Assembly (NCBI GenBank): GCA_014218235.1
Contig: CM024755.1
Coordinates: 95,584,948 to 95,648,947, forward strand
DNA length: 64,000 nt
Direction: 5' to 3'
Source: Colocasia esculenta
Taxonomy: Eukaryota; Streptophyta; Magnoliopsida; Alismatales; Araceae
Below, one piece after another: positions 47,681-58,301 of the stretch. Under the pieces are notes generated by a model. It did not search any database. It was not told where the DNA came from and was given only the letters and a program-made list of their open reading frames with translations. Position 1 is the first letter of the stretch. The number at the start of each line of letters is the position of its first letter. The translations under genes and the position numbers were made by a program.

Positions 47681-48595
47681 TGTTACTGTTATAGTAACAT
47701 AGCTCGGCTCCGGCCGAGGTGACCGTTGAGGCGCTTCTCGCCAGACGGAGCCGAGACGACCAAGCCGATGGATCCCTTTGAGGCGCGCTTGGCCGATGTG
47801 TGACGCTGCTCCCGACGTCTCGACCTGACCTGCAAAGCCCGCCGAGTGGGCTCGGCGGGGAGACACTCCGACGCTCAAGTCAGTTGCTAGCCGAGCAGAA
47901 TGGCGTAGCGTGGGGGGAGAATAGCGTACCTTGGCCTGTGGAGTGTCTACCCTTTATATAGTGTTAGGACACGTACGTGTGAGCTGGACGAGCCGCCAAT
48001 CTCGCTGGGAGTTACCGAGATTCCCGCCGGATTGGGTGTCGTTGCTTCTACTGAGTTGTGATGATCGTGGTTGCCACCTGTAGGTCTGATCGTTGAGATT
48101 GTGGCCTTAATGGCCGTGACTGGCGGTTCCGCGAGTCTTGGTGGTTACCTTATTTGTCCGTTGACCCTGTAAGGACTGATGGGGCGCGCGAGGACGCCGA
48201 GCTCTAGGTCGGCGTGGCCTGAGCTTTGACAACCCGAGGTGCTTAATGGAGATTTATTTGAAGGTGTTACGAGAATGCTCGGGTCGAGATGTAGACAGAC
48301 CCGCCAGGGCCGAGCTGCAGATACTGAGGTCGGGTGACCCGAGCTGTTGCTGATTTGGACGATAGACAAGATGTCGGCCATTGGCCTTACTGAGGTCAGA
48401 TGACCCGGGATCCGAGCTGATGGGAATGCCCTGATCAGTTCGGACGTCGCCCTTCTCGTTGGCTGCCGAACCGGACTGGTTTTCACCCGAGGTGAGGTCC
48501 ATGCCAATCAGCCAAAGCTGCTGAATGTCGGGATATCCTCAGAATTGGTCGGCTACACTCGGGGTTAGCCGACCTGCTTGGAAACCCCCGTAACA
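47681..48595 (-). repeat. Tat-like element 3' LTR
   Basis: Begins TGTTACTGTTATAGTAACA, a perfect inverted repeat at the very tip, and ends CCCCGTAACA. Length is identical to the partner LTR with no indels. CCCTTTATATAG near 47950 is TATA-like on the plus strand. Confidence 0.95.
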
Positions 48596-48606
48596 TTGGC
48601 CCCCTA
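48596..48606 (-). other. Polypurine tract of the Tat-like element
   Basis: On the minus strand TAGGGGGCCAA directly precedes the LTR start TGTTACGGGG. This fixes the orientation. Confidence 0.85.
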
Positions 48607-48978
48607 GGTTCAGGTCGGACCGTGAACGCGGGCCGAGGTGAAGCTAATTTTCTTTTTGGAAGCAGATGCCCCGCCACGTGGCTCTACTGACCCATGTGCT
48701 TGCGAGGACGCCGAACGTCAGAGCCGCCGAACGTCGCTTCATCTGACAAACCGCCTGGCGTCGCTTCATCTGACAAATCGCCTGGCGCCGCCACGGAAGC
48801 CGTGCTGACATCATTGCGCCGCCTCGTCCTCCGAGCGCACTCAGCGCTTCTTGCCTCTCACGCTGATCAGGATCCGAGGGGTCGGCCCCCAGCCAATCCG
48901 GTGATGACACGCGGGCAAATCTTAACCTTTGGCTCAAGAGTTGGATCTCTGCCGTTGAATTCGATTGGCCTCCTGGCC

Positions 48979-48987
48979 CTATAAATA
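48979..48987 (+). promoter_or_regulatory. TATA box for the antisense gene
   Basis: CTATAAATA lies 143 bp before the ATG at 49122, on the strand opposite to the element's own transcription. It suggests that the antisense gene had its own promoter. Confidence 0.6.
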
Positions 48988-49121
48988 TTCGGGTCTGCTG
49001 CCGAAAGCTTGCCCTTGCTTTCGCGCACGACCGTAAACCAGACGACCATCCGACGTGCCGACGTCTCTGTCATCTGTCCGAGCTTTCGTTCGTCATTGCT
49101 TGCTTCCTTCCGAGGTAAGCG

Positions 49122-51048
49122 ATGTCTTCGAGTTCTTCTTCCTCTCATCCTCGTCTCCACGAGGGTTCGTCGTCTGGAGGTTCTCCTTCCGAGAACTCTT
49201 CTTCTTGCTCACCAGGGGCGGTTTGCTCTGATGGAGCGCCCCCTTCTCCTCGGTCTGACGGCGAGCCGTAAGACCATTCTAATGACTGTTTCATTGTTGA
49301 TCCTGGGACTTACGTTCCCAAGGATCCTTCTGCTCATACTTCTGGGTCTCGTCGTCCGGCCGATAATGTCACCGACGCTCAGTGTGAAACCACCGACGAG
49401 ACCCTCCAATGGATGAAAACTCATCCCGGTCTTGTATTTCCCGAGGGCTACTCCATGTATCGTGCGAGTCAGCTCCGTGCTCACTATGTAGCCGAGGGCG
49501 GGGTTTGTATTTATGCTGAGGCTGTCCGAGCTGGCTTCCGCCTCCCTTTGCATCCTTTCGCTATCTTTCTCCTCTTCAAGCTGGGAGTCGCTCCGTCGCA
49601 ACTGACCCCCAACTCATGGAGGTCGGTCGTCGGCTTCTTGGCGGTCTGTGCCTTGGCTAAGGTCCTTCCGAACACACGCCTTTTCTTTTACTGCTTCTCG
49701 GTCAAAGCTTTCGGGGACTGGCTGTATTTTCGCAGCTCGGTCTGGATGGAAAATCCTCGGTTGAATGCCTTCTTCTGTTCACAACTGGAAGAGGCAGTTC
49801 GTTTTTGTTCACAGCCCGACGGGGTGGCCATTTCCGACCACATGGTCGGCTGTGAATGTTCATCAAAAAGCCTTCCGAGCTCCAAATCTCATCGAAACCG
49901 AGCTCGCGGAGTTTGATTCTCTACAGGTGCTGGATCCTCCTGATCTGTTTCAGCTCGATGGATTGTTCAAACTGATTGCCAAGGCTAACAAAGGTCATTT
50001 TCTTTCCAATGTCTTCCTTTTGTGGTTTGTGAATAAGAGCTACCCAGCTGTTGCTTCTTGCAGTGATGGCCGACAAAGGCAAGTCGTCGGTTGCCCCCGA
50101 CGTTGTCCATGGGAAAGGGACCTCTCTCGCTGACCGAGCAGCATAGAGGTTCGCGGGTCGCGGAAAAAAGAGCGCCAGTAGGCCACAAAAGCGCCCGAGG
50201 GAGGAGACCGAGGACTCAGGTCGGGGGACGAAGCGTCGGTCGTCAGATTTTCGTCTGACGTCACCTGGACGAAACGAGCTGCCGGAGCAATCGTCTGCAG
50301 ATCAGCATATCGCGAGCTCTCAGCGGCCGGTGCGCACAGGGCTCAATGCTACCGAATGGGCTCGTCGGGCGACCCCGGTGGAGAAGTTGGCTCAGTCTTC
50401 GGCCAAAAGAGCCAATGAGGTCGTGGAAGAATTCTACGACTCCGTGCAGACTCAACTGGGCCTGGTCGGGGCCTTGTTTAGAAAGGCCGAGAAGGCTCAG
50501 GCGGCAGCCGACCAGCGGATCCTTGAGGCTGCAAGCAAGACCAAAGAGGCCGAGAAGAGAGCGAAAACTGTCGAGAATCTCCAGGCCGAGGAGCGGCTGA
50601 AGGTGAAGAGAGCCGAGGATGAGGTTGCTCGGGTAACCCAGGCAGCTGAGGATCTCAAAGAGGCTCTTCGCACGAAGGAAGAGTTGCTCGAAATGGCCAG
50701 GGCTCGAGCTCGAGGTTGGCCGAGGAGGAGCGCGACAGGATTATTGCAGAGTACCGCGACTCCGAGGAGCTGAACGAGGAGGTTGACAAGCTCTTCGAGG
50801 TGGGATACGATCATTGCATCAAGCGCATCTGAGAACTGCGTCCCGAATATGATCTGTCGGTTTTGGAAGATGCTGCGGACGAGGATGCTGGAGATGCTCC
50901 TGACCAAGCTAAAGTCACCGACGAGGCGCAGGCTGCTACGGCCGAGGCGGTGCTCGGTGCTGATGAGGCTACCGCGACCATTGCTCCCGATTAGGCTACT
51001 ACTGCCGAGACTCTGGTCGTTGCGTCTGATGACATTGTAATTGACTGA
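49122..51048 (+). pseudogene. Antisense gene of Tat-like element (putative gypsy-type transposon domain plus coiled coil)
   Basis: Starts MSSSSSSSHPRL (Ser-rich). After a TAA at 49269 the frame goes on with TLQWMKTHPGLVFPEGYSMY, AGFRLPLHPFAIFLLFKLGV and PNSWRSVVGFLAVC, matching the plant family labelled putative gypsy-type transposon (Transposase_28-like). A frameshift near 49775 is followed by GWPFPTTWSAV and DLFQLDGLFKLIAKANKG. A probable intron ends at the acceptor TTGCTTCTTGCAG (50063). The next exon starts near MADKGKSSVAP, has a basic PQKRPREE patch (possible nuclear signal), and forms a long coiled coil at 50330-50720. After another frameshift near 50715 an acidic tail ends at TGA 51046. 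No function is established for the family. At least two shifts and several stops make this copy dead. Confidence 0.75.
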
Positions 51049-51289
51049 ATGTCTCGCGATTGTACATGGCGGTCAGCCCTCCAATGTACCTCATCATTAG
51101 TTAATAGAAACTTCCAACTCTTTTGTCTTTGCTCATTTGTTGTTGTTCGACTCTAGCTATTTGTTACATCGGACGCTGCATCATTCTCTGGTGATTGCCG
51201 AAATGTTTATCCATGTCGTGTATGCTGAACCCTTCTTTCAATACACATCGAACGTTGTCTCGATTTTTGATGAATGCCTAAGAGACCTC

Positions 51290-52370
51290 TGCGTGTGTCG
51301 AAGCGACCGCGCCTTCTGATTACGTCGTACGTCGTCTCTTCCTGACGAGTGCCTAAGCGACCTCGCCCAGAATCACGTCGTTCGTGTTTGTGTATGGAAG
51401 TGATTTCACGAGTCCGGACGGATTTGTGGGCCGATGCGACTGTACTTTCGAGACCTCGGACTTGCCGTAGCGACCTTGGACTACGACGCGAACGTGGGTC
51501 GAAGCGAGCATGCCTTCAAGGGCTCGGAGTGCCGAAGCGACCTCGGATGAGCTGTGATATACGCGTGCCGAAGTGACCGCGCCTTCAAGAGCTCGAAGTG
51601 TCGAAGCAACCTCAGACGAGCTGCGATGTACGCGTACCGAAGCGACCGCGCTTTCAAGAGTTAGGAAGACCGAAGTGACCTCAGGAGTTCAGAATGAGCT
51701 ATGAAATACGCGTGCCGAAGCGACCGCGCCTTCAGGAGCCAGGAGGGTCGAAGCGACCTCGGACGAGCTATGACATGCGTTCCGAAGCGACCGCGCCTTC
51801 AAGAGCTCGGAGGGCCGAAGCGACCTCGGAATAGCTATGACACGCGTGCCGAAGCGACCGCGCCTTTAAGAGCTCAGAGAGCCGAAGTGACCTCAGACGA
51901 GCTATGACACGTGCCGAAGCGACCGTGCCTTCAGGAGCTCGGAGTGCCGAAGCGACCTCGGACGAGCTATGCACGCGTGTGCCGAAGCGACCACGCCTTC
52001 ACTCCACGTCGTCGTCTCAGTTCGTGGTGAGCGACCTCGTCCAGGAATATGACGTTTATGTTCCTTGTGTGTCGGGGCGAACACGCCTTCAAGAGCTCGG
52101 AGCGACTTCGAACGAGCTATGATATACGTGTGTAGAAGCGATCGTGCCTTCAGGAGCTCGGAGGGCCGAAGCGACCTCGGACGAGCTATGACGCGTGCCG
52201 AAGCGAGCGCGCCTTCAGAAGCTCGGAGGGCCGAAGCGACCTCGGACGAGCTATGACACGCCAAAGCGACCGCACCTTCAGGGGCTCGGAGGGCTGAAGC
52301 GACCTCGGACAAGCTATGATATACGCGTGCCGAAGCGACCGCGCCTTCATTTTATCGTATGTCGGGTTCT
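51290..52370. repeat. Tandem array, ~66 bp unit, about 14 units
   Basis: Unit marks are GAAGCGACCGCGCCTTC and GAAGCGACCTCGGACGAGCT. Successive copies of the first start at about 51716, 51783, 51850, 51916 and 51983, then 52136, 52198, 52264 and 52330. Units at the ends are more diverged. The array lies between the PBS side and the antisense gene. Short frames across it are an effect of the repeat. Confidence 0.93.
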
Positions 52371-52837
52371 CGGTTTCTGGACAGCCGAGGCGATCTCGTC
52401 CAGAGCCTCCTTTTCAAGAAATGGTCGTATGAAGGCAAAGACTCAAGGAGTGGAGTGACAGGCATACCTTGTTGCCCTATGACTGAGGACATTAAGCGTG
52501 TGATCGCGGCCTCTTGTTTAGAGGGCTTAGGCTTCCGAAGTTGGAGATGACTGTTAATAGCAACTACAAGATTACCCTCAACCTGGAACTCGTCGGCCCC
52601 CGAGCAGGCCTCAAATGAATCCTGAAGGGCTTTACAATATTTGAGCTGAGCCGGGCCCCGAGCCGACCTCAGGCATAGGGGCTTATGATCTCTTGGTCGG
52701 CCCCCTTGCTGCTTGTGCCAGGCCGTGGCCGCCTTGGCGATTGCGATAAATGCTATAGGGGCTATTTTGTTGTCTCTGTCTAGAGGAGTTCTGTTGATAA
52801 CAAGAAAGGGGAAACCGTACTGACCTTTTGTGACGTT

Positions 52838-52855
52838 TCCCACAGACGGCGCCAA
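52838..52855 (-). other. Primer binding site of the Tat-like element
   Basis: On the minus strand TTGGCGCCGTCTGTGGGA directly follows the 5' LTR. Its first ten or so bases match the Asp-tRNA type PBS (TGGCGCCGT...); the rest differ, so the primer is uncertain. Confidence 0.8.
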
Positions 52856-53770
52856 TGTTACTGTTATAGTAACATAGCTCGGCTCCGGCCGAGGTGACCG
52901 TTGAGGCGCTTCTCGCCAGACGGAGCCGAGATGGCCAAGCCGATGGATCCCTTTGAGGCGCTCTTGGTCGGTGTGTGACACTGCTCCCGACGTCCCGACC
53001 TAACCTGCAAAGCTCTCCGAGTGGGCTCGGCGGGGAGACACTCCGACGCTCAAGTCAGTTGCTAGCCGAGCAGAATGGCGTAGCGTGGGGGGAGAATAGC
53101 GTACCTTGGCCTATGGAGTGTCTACCCTTTATATAGTGTTAGGACACGTACGTGTGAGCTGGACGAGCCGCCAATCTCGCTGGGAGTTACCGAGATTCCT
53201 GCCGGATTGGGTGCCGTTGCTTCTGCTGAGTTGTGATGATCGTGGTTGCCACCTGTAGGTCTGATCGTTGAGATCGTGGCCTTAATGGCCGTGACTGGCG
53301 GTTCTGCGAGTCTTGGTGGTTACCTTATTTATCTGTTGACCCCATAAGGACTGATGGGGCCCGCGAGGACGCCGAGCTCTAGGTCGGCGTGGCCTGAGCT
53401 TTGACAACCCGAGGTGCTCAATGGAGATTTATTTGAAGGTGTTACGAGAATGCTCGGGTCGAGATGTAGACGGGCCCTCCAGGGCCGAGCTGCAGATACT
53501 GAGGTCAGGTGACCCGAGCTGTTGCTGATTTGGACGATAGACAAGATGTCGGCCAATGGCCTTACTGGGGTCGGATGACCCGAGATCCGAGCTGATGGGA
53601 ATGCCCTGATCAGTTCGGATGTCACCCTTCTCGTTGACTGCCGAACTGGACTGGTTTTCACCCGAGGTGAGGTCCATGCCAATCAGCCAAAGCTGCTGAA
53701 TGTCGGGCTATCCTCAGAATTGGTCGGCTACACTTGGGGTTAACCGACCTGCTTGGAAACCCCCGTAACA
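52856..53770 (-). repeat. Tat-like element 5' LTR
   Basis: Same length and ends as 47681-48595. I count about 37 differences, 31 of them transitions, with no indel. Near 48330/53500 the changes cluster at former CG sites. Confidence 0.95.
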
Positions 53771-53884
53771 CCTTCAATATGTACGGCTTTGTTTTTCTGA
53801 AATTAAGATAGTTAACAAGACCTGGGATTACTGCAGAACAGCAAGACTTGCAAAAATGTGAGTTTACATGCAAAAATCCTGAGA

Positions 53885-54110
53885 TCGCTACGGACCCTTG
53901 TACGGGTCGCAACAGGGTGCAGTACAGATAGCGATAGGTCCGGCAGGACAGGTGCTCGGATCGCGACAGGGGCATGAAGGGAACGCGACGGGTTCTGGTA
54001 GACCGGGCAGCAGATCGCGACGTCAGGTCTATCGCGATCTGATCGCGACAGAGGTACTGTCGCGACGGCCTTGTGAACGCGGCCTATCAGGCAGTAGCGT
54101 TCACAGGGTC
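53885..54110. promoter_or_regulatory. CGCGAC motif cluster in the second family B LTR
   Basis: AACGCGAC near 53981, GTCGCGAC near 54060 and a series of GATCGCGAC, ATCGCGATC and GGTCGCAAC forms. Homologous in place to 23560-23770 but with a different detailed layout. Confidence 0.45.
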
Positions 54111-55273
54111 CGTGCCAGAGTCTGACAGGGAAAGGACAGAGCATTGGATTGCGAACTAGACCTTCCCTATTTTGACACAGGGTTGTTCTAAAAATAAGAA
54201 CAAATTGTATAGTGCATAAAAAATTACGAAACTAGTTTTAAACAAATCCAGACATGCATGGGTACTTCCAGTAAATCAGAATCGGAAAGCAACGAAGGTT
54301 TCAACATGGTTTAATAAAGAGTATTCATGATGAACATAGAGCTGTGTACAGTTGGGATCAACGAATTAATTCACATAATAGGGTGGATGGAAATTATGGC
54401 TTTCAGGGGAAAAAGAAACCTAACATCCATCAGAATCTTCCATAAAAATCTCATGGCAAGAGGACGAGTATACATGAAGATATGAATTTAATAAGAGGGT
54501 TCGGGGTCATGAAGTTCACAGAACTTGGAAAATTGAGAACTAAAGATTTACTCGATGGAAAAATATGAAATCAAAGGGCTTTTGTTCTTGATAGACGAGA
54601 CATCCTACAAAAAATTTTCATGGTTTATGCTCGTGGGAATGCCTACCTTTCACATTTTTCTTCTCTAGGGCAAGAACTTGAAGAACTCGGGGAAGAACTT
54701 GGGAGATTCCTCTTCTCCACGAATTCTCCTCCTCTTGGCCTCCCTTCCTGGTCCAGCAACCCCTTGGCCTGAGCTAGGGCCGGCCATGAGGGTTTTAGGA
54801 GAGTATTTAAGCTTCTCCCCATTCCCTTTCTTAATTGGACTCTAATTCTCTTTAATTCTGAATTTCCTCTTTTCCTCTCCCCTTTTAAAGCAAGTGATCT
54901 CCTAATTGGGTTGAGAGAGAGAGGATTTCGTGGCCAAGCAATTGGGGTAGGTTTAGGATTCCAAATCCAACCCAATCACTTATTTTAATGCATTAAATAC
55001 CCTCTTTTTATTTAAGTAATATTTTAGTTACGAATTTTGGATATTTTTCTATTATTCCCCTTTTAAAATCTCTATTTTAGCCCACTAATTTTTAATTGGT
55101 CCCTTTAATAAAGCTCATTACTTATTTTCATTTGATGGGTTTTATCTAATTCTCTTCTCTTTGATTTTCTAATTAATTTAATTAGTTTTCTCTTATTTGA
55201 TTTTTCAATTATCAAGATTTTAATATTATGTAAATTTTTAAATTTTAATTTCTCAAAAAATCAGGTTACTACA

Positions 55274-55896
55274 TTCTGCCCCTGCACACTTAGCAAAATA
55301 AGTTAGATCTGCTCTTTGGCTTAGCCCCTTACGTTAAGCAAGGAATGACTTTAACTTTATAATAGTCAAGGGGCTGAGCCTTATTAAATAGGTGAAAAAC
55401 AAAGGAAATAATGCATGCTAAAAGAAAAACGATATGTACATCTAAATGTTTTTAGATTTTGGGGTTTTCTAATTTTTTGGAATTTTAATATTTTTTTGAT
55501 TTTGGGATTTTATGATTTTTTTGGATTTTGGGTTTTCTGATTTTTTTTTTTTTGGATTTTGGATTCTTTAGCGACACCTTTGCACTTGGACAATTAGTTA
55601 TGAACCTCACTTTCCATCTTACGCTGTCAAATTCCCCCTAGGTGCAGTGTGCATTTGTTTTTGGCTTCCTTATGGCTGATTGCCGCTAGTTGCAAGTGTT
55701 CCTACACAGACCGCGTGTGGGAGTGTTCCGATCATTAGTGAGGATATGAAGACTTTAGGGGGTAAGACTTGGCGTCAGTGTTTAGGACACTGGCTTGTTT
55801 GACTCGCGAGGGTGCATCTCGCATGGATTCCGTCTCTTGTCCAGAGACTTTGTGGTTGCTCTTTTTTTTTGGGGGGGGGGGGGCATGCGTACGACC
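55274..55896. other. Old host sequence between two insertions, no gene
   Basis: A T-rich low-complexity tract at 55450-55560 with repeated GGATTTTGGGTTTTCT phrases, then a T9 and G13 homopolymer pair at 55862-55883. It is probably the continuation of the sequence left of 46200. Confidence 0.5.
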
Positions 55897-58086
55897 TGTT
55901 GCCCAGCTAGCAAGCCCAGAGGGGAGGTGAATGGGATTCTTAAACTTTGATTATCTAAACCTGTCAACAAAAACATTCGCACAAAAACACTACGTTTGAC
56001 TGTTAGTGTTAGAAGTAAAGAACATGCCAAACACAAACAAACAATCACACTATATAAGGATTTTATCTTGGTTCGGACCTCCTCTCCACAGGAGTCCTAC
56101 GTCCAGCCCCTGAGCAACAACTCAAGATTCCACTACCCAAGGGTACAATCCCCCTCAAGGACACTTACACATCCAGCCGCAGCTGCCCTTCTCTTCACGG
56201 CCTGAAGAGGAATACAACACCCTGGAACCCAGGTCTTCCTTCAACCCGAAGGGAATAAAACCACTTGTTACTTACAGGTCTTCTCTTCAACCCGAAGAGG
56301 AACAACACAAACAATGTGTGAAAGTCAGGCGAACTGCCCCTAGACTTGGTTTACAACAAATCCAGATCTGAGGCAGAGACTGAGAGTAAGAGATCTACAA
56401 TGAATGAAACTCTCATAACTGAAAGGTGCTCTCCAAGGAATTGAACAGGAATGATTATAGCGAAAGCTACACAAAAGTTGGAATGAAAATCGCTCTTCTA
56501 TTAAGACTCCTTTTACGTGAAAGATTGCTCTTTTCAAAAGTTATGTGTCCAAGAGTCTTCAGACTTGAATATATATCTTCTCTTGAGGAAGTAGCCATTG
56601 ATATGTCAGTTGTCTCTATGCTCTGGTATACGTTAGACTGCATGGTATTGTAGAGCTTCCAGTCAACGGTCCTTTACGTTCCATGCATGCAAAGAGAAGA
56701 TCCTTCTCGATATCTTTTATCTTTCATTTTGTCCAACGTTGTAAATGGTTGTGCTGTCAGAGACCTGCACACAATAAATACTGAATGATAGACAGCTACG
56801 CTGTCTCTTATTGTCAGTCAACGTTAGAATGAATATACATCAAAATAGAAATACCATTCTGCTTTCTAAAAAGATGTTTCCAATATAAGCATAGGAATAG
56901 AAGATATCTGAGCATGCATTGTGCAGTGAAATGTTCAGTCATAATAAATGCATGGATATCGGAGAAAAGTGTGGGAAGACTTTGACATTCAAAATATTTG
57001 AAATATGTTTAAATATCAAGTTGTTGTAATGAAATCATTATGAGTATGACTTATGAAATCGTTGAGTGAATGAGTCGACGTTTATATAAATCGTTGCACA
57101 TGTATAAGTAAATTAATGTGAACATAAATCATTATACAATTATAACCAAATTGTTGTAGAGACAAATCGTTATGAGAGTATAAGCAAATCGTTATGTACA
57201 AGTCGTTATAACCAAATCGTTGTCTCACTTATCGAGTCGATGCAGTGATCAAATCGTTGTTTTGCTTTATCGAATCGTTACACAGACCGAGTCGTTGTTG
57301 TGACTTATCGAATCGTTACAGCAAGCAAATCGTTGTGTAACTTATTGAGTCGTTATAATGACCAAGTCATTGTTGTAACTTGTCGAATCGTTATGAATAC
57401 CAAATCAATGTGGAACTTATCGAATCGTTATGAAACACAAATCGTTGTGAGACCATGTCGTTGTTCTCACTTACTAAATCGATGTGAAACCGAATCGTTG
57501 TGAGAGCAAATCATTGTTCTCATTTATCAAATTGTTATGAGAGCAAATCGTTGTTCTCACTTTTCAAATCGTTATGAGAAACCGAATCGTTGTGAGAGCA
57601 AATCATTGTTCTCACTTATCAAATCGTTATGAGAAACCGAATCGTTGTTCTCACTTATCAAATCTTTGTGAGAGCAAATCATTGTTCTCATTTATCAAAT
57701 TGTTGTGAGGGCAAATCGTTGTTCTCACTTTTCAAATCTTTATGAGAAATCGAATCGTTGTGAGAGCAAATCGTTGTTCTCACTTATCAAATCGTTATGA
57801 GAAACCGAATCGTTGTTCTCACTTGTCAAATCATTATGAAATCAATATGATTCTAATGAAATCGTTGTAGCATATAGAGAGTCGATGTGTACTTAGAGAA
57901 ATTTCTTGCTCTATATTTTAAATGCTACAAAGTAAGAAATACTTACATATTTTCTTGATTTTGTTTGATTTACTTCCTGTGCCTAAGCTTCATGAAAACT
58001 TGTTAGATGACACTTTATTGAAGTTTTGTTAATCACCAAAATAGATATATAAATCATAAAATTATATGGGGATGAATTGATCATCA
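55897..58086 (-). repeat. SIRE-like 3' LTR, 2.19 kb
   Basis: In minus direction it starts TGATGATCAATTC after the polypurine tract and ends GCTGGGCAACA. CCTTATATAGTG near 56055 (minus) is a TATA candidate. Downstream is GAATCCCATTCACCTCCCCT, a phrase usual near the end of such LTRs. The upstream part carries the TCGTT array. Confidence 0.85.
57090..57870. repeat. AATCGTT motif array in the SIRE-like LTR
   Basis: About 27 copies of TCGTT, mostly as AATCGTTRTGA, spaced roughly 15-35 bp, often with GAGAGCAAATC and TTCTCACTTATC between them. Higher-order units of about 55 bp are visible at 57540-57830. In LTR direction the motif is AACGATT, and the array lies in the upstream (U3) half. Confidence 0.88.
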
Positions 58087-58100
58087 ATCTCCCCCTTTTT
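58087..58100 (-). other. Polypurine tract of the SIRE-like element
   Basis: AAAAAGGGGGAGAT on the minus strand, directly before the LTR start TGATGATC. Confidence 0.9.
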
Positions 58101-58301
58101 GGTGATGACAAAATATAACACAAAAGCATAGATGATTTTAAATAAATCTAAGTGAAGTTTCTGAAATGAAGTTAGAAATGTATTTCAGAAACACAGATTT
58201 TTCTCTCCCTTTTTGTCATTAAGCAAAAAGATACCATAATAAGACAAAGAAAGAGAGAAAATATAAATATGAGAGCAAAGAAGAGGATTTGCATTAATCT
58301 T

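Larger units (their letters stand above)
47681..53770 (-). mobile_element. Non-autonomous Tat-like Ty3/gypsy element, complete, 6.09 kb
   Basis: Two 915 bp LTRs (47681-48595 and 52856-53770), exact 5 bp TSD CCTTC (47676-47680 and 53771-53775), a PBS next to the right LTR and a PPT next to the left LTR. The element therefore reads right to left. The 4.26 kb interior has no gag, protease, RT or integrase. It holds a tandem array and a gene on the opposite strand. Extra antisense ORFs and tandem arrays in the 3' part are known in the plant Tat lineage. This copy appears to be a deletion derivative that kept only that 3' region and depended on a full-length relative for movement. The LTRs differ at about 37 positions by my count (~96% identity). 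Confidence 0.93.
46201..55273 (-). mobile_element. Solo LTR, family B, minus orientation, interrupted by a Tat-like element
   Basis: Reverse-complement relative of 22504-25386: 46201-46480 matches the end of that copy and 54240-55273 matches its start. Removing 47681-53775 leaves about 2.98 kb. The right end is TTACTACA at 55273, followed by TTCTG, and TTCTG also ends at 46200, giving a 5 bp TSD if the element is cut at TCACGCC. If the LTR is instead taken from TGTCACG at 46199, the repeat overlaps by 2 bp. A CGCGAC cluster is present at 53885-54110. Confidence 0.85.

Noticed and set aside
51290..52370. CRISPR-like array
   Set aside because: The units are contiguous and vary throughout, with no unique spacers of fixed length, no leader and no cas genes, in a plant element.
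14690..54110. CGCG-box (CAMTA) sites as the explanation for the motif clusters
   Set aside because: The core here is TCGCGA or ACGCGA; the known box needs A, C or G before CGCG and C, G or T after it, so most copies do not match.
57090..57870. CRISPR-like array or telomere-type repeat
   Set aside because: Spacers are of variable length and are themselves repeated; the core is not a telomere unit. It lies inside an LTR.
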